A stretch of DNA of 64,000 nt from contig JAEVYU010000060.1 in the NCBI GenBank assembly GCA_023392595.1, positions 1 through 64,000 on the forward strand, written 5' to 3'. How positions within the stretch are numbered: the stretch's first letter is position 1; each line of letters opens with the position of its first letter. The notes beneath the pieces are model-generated. The model was not told where the DNA came from. It did not search any database and worked only from the letters and a program-made list of their open reading frames with translations. A program made the translations under genes and the position numbers. This stretch comes from Bacillota bacterium (GTDB lineage Bacteria; Bacillota; UBA4882; UBA8346). Of this stretch, positions 33,948 through 43,567 are shown piece by piece.

Positions 33948-36278
33948 TTACATTCCCATCATATTGGCAACCGCGCTCGCCTGATTGGCAATTTTATTAA
34001 GGGATGTCTCCATTCCGTTAAAAACTTTCCACAACCGTTTTTCCTCCGCATCGACCCGCCTTTGAACCGTATCAATGTAAGTATTCTTTTTCATGATATC
34101 CTTGCCAATCTTTGAATTGGCATCGCCGCCGCCGGGTAGACCCGCCTCCTCGGTAAGCCGTTTAACGTTCGTATTTAATGAATTATAAAAATTGGTAAAA
34201 ATCCCCTGACTTTCGGATGTTCGTTCGGCGGCTTTAGCTTTGTCGACGGCGCTGTCCGAGAGGGCAGTGACCTGTCGATTATTCGTAAGCAACCGGATGA
34301 CCCCGTCCGGATCATTTTGCAAAGCACTCGTTAATTTGGCGGTATCTAAATGGAGTTTGCCGTTTTCACTGTAATCTCCGGTCCGAATACCGATTTGACT
34401 TAATGTATTATAAGAAGAATCTTTTTTATCGCCATTCATAAAACCTAATTGGCTTAAAATGTCATTTTGGGAGCCACTATTGATTTTCATCGGAACATTT
34501 TCAGTGGCAAACGAAATTTTGCTGTCGCTTATCGATACCCTGACCCGGTTGACACCGAAAGATTGATCCAATTTTTCTTGTAAGGCCCTTTTCAAAGTGG
34601 TCACCGAGTAAACTTGAGGATCAAGTTTAATCACTCTGGTAGTATCCCCCAAGGTGAATTTGAATTGATTGGCAGTCGGGGTTGCGTTAACGGCTCCCCC
34701 CAAAGAACCCCCGCTTAAAGTTATCGGTGTTGAGATCACCCGGGACATCTTCGAACGCAGATCGTTCACTATCGAGATCATCAGGCGATCGTTATTGAGT
34801 AAACCTTCCTGGGCTAATTTTTCCCACTTCTTAATCTGTTCCTCGGACATCTGCTCTTTTTGTTCATCCGTTAACGGATCATAAACTTTTTTGCCTTTGG
34901 TAGGCCGGGCCTTGCTTATCTGTTCGTTCATTCCGCTCATCGTTTTATTGTACGAAGTGATAAAATCATCAATCTTTTTAACAATGTCAGTTGGGTCCGT
35001 AGAGACATTAACCGTCGCAGAACCGGTTCCGGCTAAGTTTAAAGTCACTCCGTTAAGGGTAAAGGAATTGGTTGCTTGTTTAAACGGGGTCCCGTTAACC
35101 GTGAATTCATTATTTCCCCCAATCGTACTATTGGCCTGGTCAATTTTAAAAAGGGATTTTAAAAACCCATCCGTATCGTCAATCACAATTCCCGGCCGGC
35201 CGTGATTATAATCGCCGGACTGTGTTGCGGTTAAAATCAGCTTATTGCTTTCGACATCAAAAAACGCCTTGGCTCCCGCCGTAGTGGCGGAATTAATTTG
35301 TTCGACCACCTTGTCGATGGAATCGTTTTGGGTGAACTTAAATACCTGACCGTTGATAGTAAAACCGAAGGAATCCGTGGGCGAACTCTTGTCAGTAAAA
35401 TAGTCCTTGGCATTGACGAACTGATCCCGCAGATTATATAAAGAGGTCGAAGTATCTACAGTTGAGACGCTTGCTCCATCCTTAAATCCCAAATCGGTCA
35501 GAATCGAATTATTGGGTACACTATTCATGGTGATGTTATGCTTTATTCCATCATCGGTATACAGTTCCAACTGATTGTTGGAAGTAACTTTTACTTTCAA
35601 CGAAATATCATCGATATCTTTTTTATGAAACGCCTTTTTGATTTCCCGTTCAATGTTTTCCGCCAAACGAGTTAAACTTTTGGTACGGCCCAACACGGGC
35701 GTCAAAACTTGGCCGTTATCGTGATCTTCTCCGGCTATACTGTATTTGCCGGACAACTTGGAGAGATTAATCGTCACCCGTGCGCCATCCACGGTAAGAT
35801 CAAAGGAATGTTTACCCTTGTCGATCGTGATTAAACTTTTCGGTGCGCCGATCACCTGAGAAGAAAGGAACACTCCCTTCTCTTTGCTCTTAGGATCATC
35901 TACGCTGCTATTGGAGGAGAAAGTGGCCAATTTTTCAACTTTCACCGCATAACTGCCATTGATGGCATCTTTACCGGCGGTGGCATTGACCACCTCAGGA
36001 TTGGTCGTATCAATCTTCCGGGTTTCGTAGGAAGTCTCCATTTTCAAATCAAAAACAGAATCTCGCAATTCGGAAAGAGCCGTGTTTTGGGTGCGAAAGG
36101 CCTCTTCTTTCCACTGCAATAACTGAATTTGCTGGTTGGTCCGATCAATCGGTTTCCTGTCATATTTCATGATTTTTTTGATCGTACCCGCCGTATCCAT
36201 ACCGGAATTGAGTCCGACAATTCCTAAACCGTTAACTCCGCCGGTAGTAACTGAAGAGCTCGAGTTCGATTCGGCCAT
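33948..36278 (-). CDS. fliD: Flagellar cap protein FliD, enlarged
   Basis: At 776 residues it is much longer than B. subtilis FliD (about 500). The N-terminal cap domain (LGIVGLNSGMDTAGTIKKIM) and the C-terminal coiled-coil (RVDAEEKRLWKVFNGMETSL) are normal. The extra length is in the middle and contains two copies of a ~75-residue module (about 198-266 and 545-614, ending LTDLGFKDG and LSQLGFMNG). The same module occurs twice in FlgL. FliD caps the filament and folds incoming flagellin. It lies between flaG and the fliT-like gene. Confidence 0.93.
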   Translation of the reverse strand: MAESNSSSSVTTGGVNGLGIVGLNSGMDTAGTIKKIMKYDRKPIDRTNQQIQLLQWKEEAFRTQNTALSELRDSVFDLKMETSYETRKIDTTNPEVVNATAGKDAINGSYAVKVEKLATFSSNSSVDDPKSKEKGVFLSSQVIGAPKSLITIDKGKHSFDLTVDGARVTINLSKLSGKYSIAGEDHDNGQVLTPVLGRTKSLTRLAENIEREIKKAFHKKDIDDISLKVKVTSNNQLELYTDDGIKHNITMNSVPNNSILTDLGFKDGASVSTVDTSTSLYNLRDQFVNAKDYFTDKSSPTDSFGFTINGQVFKFTQNDSIDKVVEQINSATTAGAKAFFDVESNKLILTATQSGDYNHGRPGIVIDDTDGFLKSLFKIDQANSTIGGNNEFTVNGTPFKQATNSFTLNGVTLNLAGTGSATVNVSTDPTDIVKKIDDFITSYNKTMSGMNEQISKARPTKGKKVYDPLTDEQKEQMSEEQIKKWEKLAQEGLLNNDRLMISIVNDLRSKMSRVISTPITLSGGSLGGAVNATPTANQFKFTLGDTTRVIKLDPQVYSVTTLKRALQEKLDQSFGVNRVRVSISDSKISFATENVPMKINSGSQNDILSQLGFMNGDKKDSSYNTLSQIGIRTGDYSENGKLHLDTAKLTSALQNDPDGVIRLLTNNRQVTALSDSAVDKAKAAERTSESQGIFTNFYNSLNTNVKRLTEEAGLPGGGDANSKIGKDIMKKNTYIDTVQRRVDAEEKRLWKVFNGMETSLNKIANQASAVANMMGM

Positions 36279-36305
36279 GATTTCACTTCCTTACCTTTAC
36301 CTAAA

Positions 36306-36653
36306 TTAGACTTTCTCATCCAGCAGGATCCCATACATATCGTACATTCTGGTGATCATATTCAAGATTTCCTCAGGCGGATATTGCTTTATCGTTTCAC
36401 CGGTTTCGGAGTTGACAAATTTGACAATCTCGGTCTTGGTCCGTTCATCCATGGAGTACTTGCATTCAATATTGACTTCCTTATAAGCCATGTTGATAAT
36501 CTTGAGCGCCTTTTCGATCTTTTCTTTATCCTTGGCGGTAGATAACGATTCATCGTGGCTTGATGCTTTCACCGCCGAGTTATCCGCTGATATTCTGGTA
36601 GAGCTTATATTGGCATTAACAGTATTCATTGAAGCTCCTGCTCCCACTTTCAT
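36306..36653 (-). CDS. flaG: FlaG-family flagellar protein
   Basis: The 115-residue protein has the FlaG core: a variable Ser/Ala-rich N-terminus, then IECKYSMDERTKTEIVKFVN followed by ETGETIKQYPPEEIL. FlaG influences filament length. ATG 36653 follows CAAGGAGG. In B. subtilis the homologue (yvyC) directly follows hag; here the glycosylation island separates the two. Confidence 0.9.
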   Translation of the reverse strand: MKVGAGASMNTVNANISSTRISADNSAVKASSHDESLSTAKDKEKIEKALKIINMAYKEVNIECKYSMDERTKTEIVKFVNSETGETIKQYPPEEILNMITRMYDMYGILLDEKV

Positions 36654-36761
36654 AAAACTACCTCCTTGTAAATTACGATATCCTTCCAATGAGTATAAAT
36701 CTCCTGATTATGATTTCGGAAAATCCCATTGAAAAATGAATAGTTCTTTTGGCCTATTTCG

Positions 36762-37472
36762 TTAATTTTTTGTCAAAAGAAATTCCGCAAATTTCAAATC
36801 CAACTCCGTATCGATATCCACCGATCTTTCCTGGGGCATCATGTAGGCATAAGTCTTGGGTCCGAAAAAGCCGTTATTTTCTTTGAGATAAGAAATATTG
36901 GCCAAATAAACCGCGCCGTTTAACCGGTAGTATTGTTGCAATGATTGTCTTCCTTCACCGGCGGCGCTTTTCGGCAAAAAGCCGGCCATCGACAAATCTT
37001 CGCCAATGGTATTCATCCATAACGGCGAATGCTCGCTTTGGCATACCGAGACTACCGCGCGCTCGAGGGAAAGCGCTTTTTTCTCCTGAAAGACTTTGAA
37101 CGCCCCCCCGATATCAACGGCATTCCGAAGGGGGCTGGTCGGCTGCAACAAAGCCAATTCCTGAAAACATACCCCCTGTTGCCCGAACCATTCGATTGCG
37201 TGGAGAATTACATCGATACTTTTGGCCGTGTCGCCGGCTAATTCCGGTGGCCTTTGAAATGGCGCTTCCGCTCCGAATTTTTTTGAAATGGCGGTAATTT
37301 CCGGATCATCCGTACTCACCACGACATGGGTAAAGCAAGCGCTTTGGATAGCCGCCTCGATGGTCCAGGCGATCAGAGGTTTGCCGCCAAGCAGCCGAAT
37401 ATTTTTTCGCGGTAAGCCCTTTGAACCCCCTCTGGCCGGTATCAGGGCTAATCTGTTTTTCTGGTCAGCCAC
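36762..37472 (-). CDS. legF: CMP-legionaminate (acylneuraminate) cytidylyltransferase
   Basis: The 236-residue NeuA/LegF-type transferase has LALIPARGGSKGLPRKNI, VVSTDDPEI, LLQPTSPLRN and SVDIDTELDL. It activates the nonulosonic acid with CTP. GTG 37472 lies inside the end of the upstream gene, after GAGGGG; the longer frame overlaps that gene further and lacks a ribosome site. Last step of the pathway in this operon. Confidence 0.9.
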   Translation of the reverse strand: MADQKNRLALIPARGGSKGLPRKNIRLLGGKPLIAWTIEAAIQSACFTHVVVSTDDPEITAISKKFGAEAPFQRPPELAGDTAKSIDVILHAIEWFGQQGVCFQELALLQPTSPLRNAVDIGGAFKVFQEKKALSLERAVVSVCQSEHSPLWMNTIGEDLSMAGFLPKSAAGEGRQSLQQYYRLNGAVYLANISYLKENNGFFGPKTYAYMMPQERSVDIDTELDLKFAEFLLTKN

Positions 37473-38538
37473 TGTAGCTTGTCCCCTCGGCTTTCTTGAA
37501 ATATTCCAAAGTACTCTGATATTCCTCCCATTGACCGATATCAAACCACTTATTGCTGATGGGGAAAACTCCGATTTTATGACCCAGATCTTTCGCTTTC
37601 AACAATAAATCCGGCATATTGGCGGCCTCATTTTCAGGAATCAAATCAATGATTTCCGGTTCCAGGACATAAACACCGGAGTTGATTACAAAGTCATATT
37701 CGGGTTTTTCAATCATCTGATGCAACTTGTTGTCTTTGACTTCAATCACCCCGTAGGGGATTTGCATATGTTTCACCACTCCCACCACAGTTGCGAAATT
37801 TTTATTACGTACGTGGAAATCCAGGAGTTTATCGAAGTCTACATCAATGATGACATCACAATTACTGACAATAAACGTCTCCTTCAGACGGTCCTTGGCA
37901 AGACCGAGAGCGCCGGCCGTTCCCAGCGGAATATCTTCATGGGTGTAACTGACGTTATATCCGTTGGCATTTTCCAAAAAGTACAATTTAATGATTTCAG
38001 CCTTGTAATTTAAAGAAATAATAAAATTGTTGAACCCGTATTTGTTGAAACTATTCATGATGATTTCGATAATGGGTTTATCTCCTACCGGAATTAACGG
38101 TTTGGGTAGGATCTTGGTGAACGGATCAAGTCTGGAACCTTTTCCGCCAGCCATGATCAGGACTTGGTTGTTTTTCGGGCGGATTTTTTCCTTGGTTTCA
38201 AGAATATCCTCCATCAAAACCAGGTCCACAACTCGCCTTGCTTCATCAACAACCGGGATATTTTTTAATTTATATTTGAGCATCAACTCGCGGGCTTTTT
38301 GAGTCTCCCCTCCATAAGTGTATTTGGGGTTCTTGTTCATGATCCGGATGATCGGCTTATCTAATGAAATATTGTTTAAAATCGAACGGCGAATATCGCC
38401 GTCGGTTACAGTGCCCAATAGCACTCGGTCACTATTAACCACCAGCAGGATCTGGAGGCGGTTTTCGTTCAATTGTTCGATAGCCTCGCGAATTGTCTTT
38501 TCTTCCGTAATCAAGGCCTGTTTTGCTTGTTGGCACAT
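37465..38538 (-). CDS. ptmE: CBS-domain nucleotidyltransferase, PtmE-like
   Basis: Two CBS domains (about 1-120, with GTVTDGDIRRSIL and NIPVVDEARRVV) precede a sugar-nucleotide transferase domain (about 125-350) with LIMAGGKGSRLDPFTKILPK and INSGVYVLEP. This architecture matches Campylobacter PtmE, which makes GDP-activated glucosamine for the legionaminic acid route. The CBS pair could sense an adenine nucleotide. It overlaps legF by eight bases. Confidence 0.85.
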   Translation of the reverse strand: MCQQAKQALITEEKTIREAIEQLNENRLQILLVVNSDRVLLGTVTDGDIRRSILNNISLDKPIIRIMNKNPKYTYGGETQKARELMLKYKLKNIPVVDEARRVVDLVLMEDILETKEKIRPKNNQVLIMAGGKGSRLDPFTKILPKPLIPVGDKPIIEIIMNSFNKYGFNNFIISLNYKAEIIKLYFLENANGYNVSYTHEDIPLGTAGALGLAKDRLKETFIVSNCDVIIDVDFDKLLDFHVRNKNFATVVGVVKHMQIPYGVIEVKDNKLHQMIEKPEYDFVINSGVYVLEPEIIDLIPENEAANMPDLLLKAKDLGHKIGVFPISNKWFDIGQWEEYQSTLEYFKKAEGTSYSG

Positions 38539-38547
38539 GGCTGGACG

Positions 38548-39189
38548 TTATCCTTCCCTATACTTTATAATCCTGGCGGGCACGCCCACCGCAACTGCGG
38601 CTTCCGGCAGGTCGCCGACAACAACCGCCCCCGCCCCGATGATGGAATCTTTGCCGATAGAAATTCCCTGAATAACCGTTGCACCCGCTCCAACATGAAC
38701 TCCGTCACCAACCTCAATTCCGCCGCAAAGAATTGCGCCGGATGCGATATGAACATGGGCGCCAATCCTACAATCATGTTCTACCGTGGACTTGGTATTG
38801 ATAATCGAATTATTTTCAATGGTAACTCCCGTTTGTACAATGGCTCCGGCCATCACTTGAATTCCCTCACCGAGCCCGGCCCGGGGAGAAACCACCGCGG
38901 AGGAGTGAATGAGCGTGGCAAATTGGTAACCGCGATTTTTAAAGGATTCATATACCTGCCGTCTTTTTCCGGTATCCCCCACAGAACCCAGGCCGTTCAC
39001 CAGCAAGACCTCGGCAGGTGAATATTTTAAGGCTTCCCGGTCATCCATCAACGGAATATTATTCAAAGGTAGCATCTTTTTATACTCAGGATCAGCAATG
39101 GCCAGCACTTCATAAGATTGCTGAAATAGAATATCCAATAAAACCCGGCCGTGGCCGCCGGCGCCTAATAAAACCACCGGTAGCTTCAT
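38548..39189 (-). CDS. legH: NeuD/LegH-type sugar acetyltransferase
   Basis: The 213-residue protein has an N-terminal Rossmann-like part (VVLLGAGGHGRVLLDILFQQ) and a C-terminal left-handed beta-helix with hexapeptide repeats (IGAHVHIASGAILCGGIEVG, VHVGAGATVIQGISIG). In this context it probably N-acetylates the 4-amino sugar before condensation (LegH), or O-acetylates the product (NeuD). Its ATG overlaps the legI stop. The choice between the two roles is not settled by sequence. Confidence 0.82.
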   Translation of the reverse strand: MKLPVVLLGAGGHGRVLLDILFQQSYEVLAIADPEYKKMLPLNNIPLMDDREALKYSPAEVLLVNGLGSVGDTGKRRQVYESFKNRGYQFATLIHSSAVVSPRAGLGEGIQVMAGAIVQTGVTIENNSIINTKSTVEHDCRIGAHVHIASGAILCGGIEVGDGVHVGAGATVIQGISIGKDSIIGAGAVVVGDLPEAAVAVGVPARIIKYREG

Positions 39190-40268
39190 GTTTCAATCAA
39201 CTCATCTTGTTTAAAATCCCGCTGCGCTTTTTTACCCATAATCTCCCAATACGCCACCGGTGAAATACCCGTGCCCGGCCTTTTAATCGCCACATTTTGC
39301 TCATTAAAAACAGTTCCTTGCGGAATATCACAGGCCGCTACCAAGCTTTTTCTGGCAACTGCCCGGTTTTTCAATTCGGCAGGAGCGGGACATTTCCTGA
39401 AATCACCCAGAGCCGCTTCTACCTGGCGAATTGCCTGCACCAGCGATTTCAGCTCCTCCGGTTCCAACGATGCCCGATGGTCTGGACCCGGTAAATTACG
39501 ATTCATCGTAAAATGCTTTTCAATCACCGTGGCGCCGCGAGCGACCGCCGCAATACTAACGGCAATACCGGGAGTATGATCGGATAAACCCACAGGCAAA
39601 CCGAATGCCGCCTTGAGAGTATCTATCGCTTTTAAATTGACTTCTTGAAAAGGGGCCGGATACTCGGTCGTGCAATGCAGTAAGGTCACTTTTTCCGCCA
39701 AAGCCTCTTGGCCTGCCGAAGAATTGAAAACATCCTGAAAAGCATGAATCGACGGTCTTCCCGATCCTTTATAACCAAACGCCAAGGTCGCCAAGGCCAA
39801 TTCGACCTCGCTAAGGGAGCTCATTCCGGTAGACAAAATCACTGGTTTCTTCGTTTCGGCTACTTTCAGTAGAAACGGTAGATTGGTAATTTCTCCGGAG
39901 GGTATTTTTATCTGGGAAATATCAAACCTCTTGTTGAGCATCTCTAAACTTGCCATATCAAAAGGTGTGGATAGAAATTGAATATTTATTTCCCGGCAAT
40001 GGGCAATCAAACTTTGGTGGGCCCTTTCGTCCAACTCCAGCCGTTTTAACATTTCCAACTGGGATTCTTCACCGGGATTATTTTGCTTCTGGTATTCCGC
40101 TTTGGGGGCGGAATGATTGCTGATGGCTTCAGCCTTAAAAGTCTGAAATTTAACAATATCGGCCCCGGAATCTTTGGCAATATCAATCAATTGCAATGCT
40201 TTTTCCAAAGAACCGTTATGGTTAACGCCGGCTTCAGCGATAATCCGTACCCTTTGGTTCCCTGTCAT
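39186..40268 (-). CDS. legI: Legionaminate/neuraminate synthase
   Basis: The 360-residue NeuB-family enzyme has RIIAEAGVNHNGSLEKALQL, DIVKFQTFKAE, IPSGEITNLPFLLKVA, LLHCTTEYPAPFQEVNL and GLSDHTPGI, with a C-terminal SAF (antifreeze-like) domain from about 295 (RKSLVAACDIPQGTVF). It condenses the 6-deoxy-diacetamido mannose-type sugar with phosphoenolpyruvate. Neighbouring legB/C/G genes favour legionaminic over sialic acid. Confidence 0.92.
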   Translation of the reverse strand: MTGNQRVRIIAEAGVNHNGSLEKALQLIDIAKDSGADIVKFQTFKAEAISNHSAPKAEYQKQNNPGEESQLEMLKRLELDERAHQSLIAHCREINIQFLSTPFDMASLEMLNKRFDISQIKIPSGEITNLPFLLKVAETKKPVILSTGMSSLSEVELALATLAFGYKGSGRPSIHAFQDVFNSSAGQEALAEKVTLLHCTTEYPAPFQEVNLKAIDTLKAAFGLPVGLSDHTPGIAVSIAAVARGATVIEKHFTMNRNLPGPDHRASLEPEELKSLVQAIRQVEAALGDFRKCPAPAELKNRAVARKSLVAACDIPQGTVFNEQNVAIKRPGTGISPVAYWEIMGKKAQRDFKQDELIET

Positions 40269-40271
40269 TCC

Positions 40272-41414
40272 TTAATCCACCTCATAAAAATGTTTTTTTA
40301 ATAACTGAAAATCGGGGATTTGTTTTAGAATACCATGGATTCTTCGGGCCGACTCACCGTCACCATATGGGTTTATAACCCCTGAACAATCTTTATGGAA
40401 AGCTTCCTCAATCGCCCGGACAATCGCCTTCCGCTCTACCGGGCAATTTATCACTGAGCCGGCCTGCAACCGTCCTTTTTGGCGGTCGCCAATGTTGACA
40501 GTGGGTTTTTTTAATGAGGGCGCTTCATAAAGTCCGCTGGAAGAATTCCCGACTACCGCATCCACATGGGCCATCACACTCAGGTAAAAACGGCCTAAGG
40601 AAGTATAAACCATGGCATTGCCATGTTTGTTCCCATATTGATCAACCATTTCCAATAAAACCCGTCCTCCCGGATCGGAATTAGGTTTGGTAAAAATCAA
40701 ACCCACCTCCGGTCCCAGATCCGTCAAAGCATCCAAAAGAATCTGAAACTGCCGGCCGGCATTTTCCCATTCTAGCGTCGCCGGATGAAAGGTAATCAGC
40801 AGATTTCGCTTGTAAAATTTTATATTCAGCTCACTGGCCAATTGTTCCCTGGTCAGTAAGGAACCTTTTTTGATATAATCCAATCCGGGGCTACCGACAT
40901 TATATATAAAGTCCGGGTTTTCCCCCATTTGGCGAACTCTCCGCCAGGACTCGGCGTTGGTTACAAAGTGAAGATGAGCCATTTTGGTGACGGCGTGCCG
41001 GATCGAGTCATCGAAAGCCCCTTCGGTAATATCACCTCCAGCGATATGGGCGATGGGAATTTCAGCAATCAGTGCGGCTTCCGCTACAGTCAGGATCTCA
41101 TAACGGTCACCAAGAATCACCAACAAATCGGGAGTAAGCCTTTCCAAGACATCCGCCAGACCTATTAAAGCCAGACCCATTGATTTGATCGTACAGCCCG
41201 GGGTATTGCCGGATACCAACATGGAGACTTTTTCCCGGATCACAAAGCCATCTTTTTCAATCTCCCGGTAAGTGAGGCCATATTCAGGCGCCAGATGAGC
41301 TCCTGTCACGACAAGTTGGAGTTCCATCTCCGGATCTTGCTGAATCTCTTTCAAAAGCCAGTATAATAAGGCATAATCGGCTCTAGTCCCAGTCACTACA
41401 GCGATTTTTCTCAA
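40272..41414 (-). CDS. legG: Hydrolysing UDP/GDP-sugar 2-epimerase (NeuC/LegG)
   Basis: The 380-residue NeuC-type enzyme has KIAVVTGTRADYALLYWLLK, LVVTGAHLAPEYG, LLVILGDRYEIL, IPIAHIAGGDITEGAFDDSI and VVGNSSSGLYEAPSLKKPTV. It releases the nucleotide while inverting C2. The start is TTG 41414 with CGGAG ten bases upstream. It sits three bases before legI. Confidence 0.92.
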   Translation of the reverse strand: MRKIAVVTGTRADYALLYWLLKEIQQDPEMELQLVVTGAHLAPEYGLTYREIEKDGFVIREKVSMLVSGNTPGCTIKSMGLALIGLADVLERLTPDLLVILGDRYEILTVAEAALIAEIPIAHIAGGDITEGAFDDSIRHAVTKMAHLHFVTNAESWRRVRQMGENPDFIYNVGSPGLDYIKKGSLLTREQLASELNIKFYKRNLLITFHPATLEWENAGRQFQILLDALTDLGPEVGLIFTKPNSDPGGRVLLEMVDQYGNKHGNAMVYTSLGRFYLSVMAHVDAVVGNSSSGLYEAPSLKKPTVNIGDRQKGRLQAGSVINCPVERKAIVRAIEEAFHKDCSGVINPYGDGESARRIHGILKQIPDFQLLKKHFYEVD

Positions 41415-41469
41415 TCATCAACAACTCCGCAATCTAAAATTAATTTCACCGGTGTCCTCTGTGGTTAAA

Positions 41470-42588
41470 TTACTTACGACCCAGGATTTCCAATAACGTG
41501 TCAGACGTATAACGAATATCTTCCAACGAATTCAATGTCGAGCTGGGCAAATTAATGCCATTGTCAAATAACTCGTAACTATTGGGATAATCGCCGGTTT
41601 TATATTTTTGATAAGGCGGCGACTCAAACAAAGGCTGAAAAATACGCCTGCAGGGAATGCCTTTTTCTTTCAATTTCGCCATCAGCTCCGGGACTTTCAA
41701 TCCTGTTTTTAAACTATTAAAGCGTACCGAAGACATCCATACCGACGAAACGGCTCCGGGTAACTCCCGTTGCAGGCTAAGGCGTTCATCGCCCTCAAAG
41801 ACCCGCTGGTATTCTCTAAAGAAATCCCGCTTCTTCAATAAAAACTCGCTTACTCTTTGAAATTGAGCCAAACCCAGCGCAGCTTCCAGATTGGTCATCC
41901 GGTTATTAAAACCGATTTCCGGATGGTAGTAATAATCCCGGTTACCATCCCGCGCCTGATTAACCAGGAATTTAATATGTTGGGCCCTTTCCGGACTGGC
42001 GGTGGTAACCATGCCGCCACCACCGGTAGTAATCACCTTATTACCGTTAAAGCTAAAACATCCCATATCTCCGAAAGTTCCGGTAGCTTTCCCCCCCAAA
42101 GTCGCCCCCAAACTTTCGGTGGCATCTTCAATGACGTTTAAACCATGTTCCCCGGCAATATCCATAATCTCCCCCATATCGCATGGGTTCCCGTACAAAT
42201 GAACCGGAATAATCGCCTTTGTCCTTGGAGTAATTGCCTTTCGGATCCCACTGGGATCAATATTCCAACTATTTCTATCAATATCCACAAAAACAGGGGT
42301 AGCCCCTACATAAATGATCGGGTTCACCGTGGCGATAAAAGTGACGGCCGGTACGATGACTTCATCCCCGGCTTTAATGCCTAACTCATAAAGGGACATG
42401 TGAATAGCGGCAGTACCGCTCTGAACTGCAACCGCCCCGCCGGTATTCAGATAAGAGGAGAATTTCTCTTCAAACTCCGATACAAATGGGCCCGCCGTCG
42501 AGACGTAATTGCTATCCAGCGCTTGATTTAAATATGTTTTTTCTAAGGCGCCCAAATTGGGTGCATCAAGAAAGATCGATTTAGACAT
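41470..42588 (-). CDS. legC: PLP-dependent sugar aminotransferase LegC
   Basis: The 372-residue DegT/DnrJ/EryC1/StrS enzyme has SGTAAIHMSLYELGIKAGDE, VIEDATESLGA with D155, and the PLP lysine K184 in FSFNGNKVITTGGGGM. It transfers an amino group to C4 of the 4-keto-6-deoxy sugar made by LegB. The start overlaps the legB stop by eight bases. Confidence 0.92.
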   Translation of the reverse strand: MSKSIFLDAPNLGALEKTYLNQALDSNYVSTAGPFVSEFEEKFSSYLNTGGAVAVQSGTAAIHMSLYELGIKAGDEVIVPAVTFIATVNPIIYVGATPVFVDIDRNSWNIDPSGIRKAITPRTKAIIPVHLYGNPCDMGEIMDIAGEHGLNVIEDATESLGATLGGKATGTFGDMGCFSFNGNKVITTGGGGMVTTASPERAQHIKFLVNQARDGNRDYYYHPEIGFNNRMTNLEAALGLAQFQRVSEFLLKKRDFFREYQRVFEGDERLSLQRELPGAVSSVWMSSVRFNSLKTGLKVPELMAKLKEKGIPCRRIFQPLFESPPYQKYKTGDYPNSYELFDNGINLPSSTLNSLEDIRYTSDTLLEILGRK

Positions 42589-43567
42589 TGTATTGCTCCG
42601 GCTTATAGATTTGTAAGTTCCCTTTGAGCCATTCTATCGTGATTTTCAAGCCTTCTTCCAGTGAGTGTTGAGGCTGCCAGTGGGTAATACGCTTTATTTT
42701 GGTATTATCACAAACCAGTCTTTCAACCTCACTGTTCCCCGGCCTGATTCGCTCAGAGTCCTGCTTGATAACGACTTCACTCTGGAGCAGACCCGCGATT
42801 AACTTTGCCAGATCACCGATAGCGATCTCGCTTCCCGAACCGATATTCATTACCTCACCTAAGATATCGTCAGTTTCTGCTATTTTAATAAATCCTTTTA
42901 CCGTATCCAGAACGAAATTTAAATCCCGGGTGGGAGTCAAATTTCCTAAAGTGATTTCTTTTTGTCCGTTTAGAATCTGGGTAATAATCGTGGGAATCAC
43001 CGCTCTTGCCGATTGTCTGGGCCCATAGGTATTAAAAGGTCTGGCCACAACCACCGGTAAGTTGAAGGCATGATAGAAACTAAGGGCAATATTGTCGGCT
43101 CCTATCTTTGAAGCCGAATAGGGCGACTGGGGCTGCAGCGGGTGTTCTTCATGGATCGGTACAAAACGGGCAGTACCGTAAACTTCACTGGTTGAAGTCT
43201 GGACAACCTTTTCCACTCCCAGCTCCCGGGCTGCCTGCAAAATATTGTAACTTCCCTCAACATTAGTTTTGATATAGGCCAGTGGAGACTGATAAGAATA
43301 GGGAATTCCAATCAAAGCCGCCAGGTGAAAAATCACCTGAACATCCTTCACTGCCCCTTTCACACTGTCATAGTCCCGGATATCTCCTGAAACCACGGTA
43401 ATATCCTTCTTTACCGGCGAGCTTTCCAGCCATCCCCAATTTCCTTTTGAGTTATACCGGACAAAAGCGCTTACCTCAGCCCCAGCTGCAACCAGCTGTT
43501 CTGTTAAATGAGAACCGATAAAGCCGCCGGCCCCGGTCACCAAAACCTTTTTCCCTTGTATATTCAT
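42581..43567 (-). CDS. legB: NAD-dependent 4,6-dehydratase LegB
   Basis: The 328-residue extended SDR has VTGAGGFIGSHL (10-21), QTSTSEVYGTARF and the catalytic YSASK (Y150, K154). It carries out 4,6-dehydration of nucleotide-activated GlcNAc, the first committed step. The ATG overlaps the stop of the upstream Maf gene (ATGA), so glycosyltransferase and sugar synthesis are translationally coupled. Confidence 0.92.
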   Translation of the reverse strand: MNIQGKKVLVTGAGGFIGSHLTEQLVAAGAEVSAFVRYNSKGNWGWLESSPVKKDITVVSGDIRDYDSVKGAVKDVQVIFHLAALIGIPYSYQSPLAYIKTNVEGSYNILQAARELGVEKVVQTSTSEVYGTARFVPIHEEHPLQPQSPYSASKIGADNIALSFYHAFNLPVVVARPFNTYGPRQSARAVIPTIITQILNGQKEITLGNLTPTRDLNFVLDTVKGFIKIAETDDILGEVMNIGSGSEIAIGDLAKLIAGLLQSEVVIKQDSERIRPGNSEVERLVCDNTKIKRITHWQPQHSLEEGLKITIEWLKGNLQIYKPEQYNV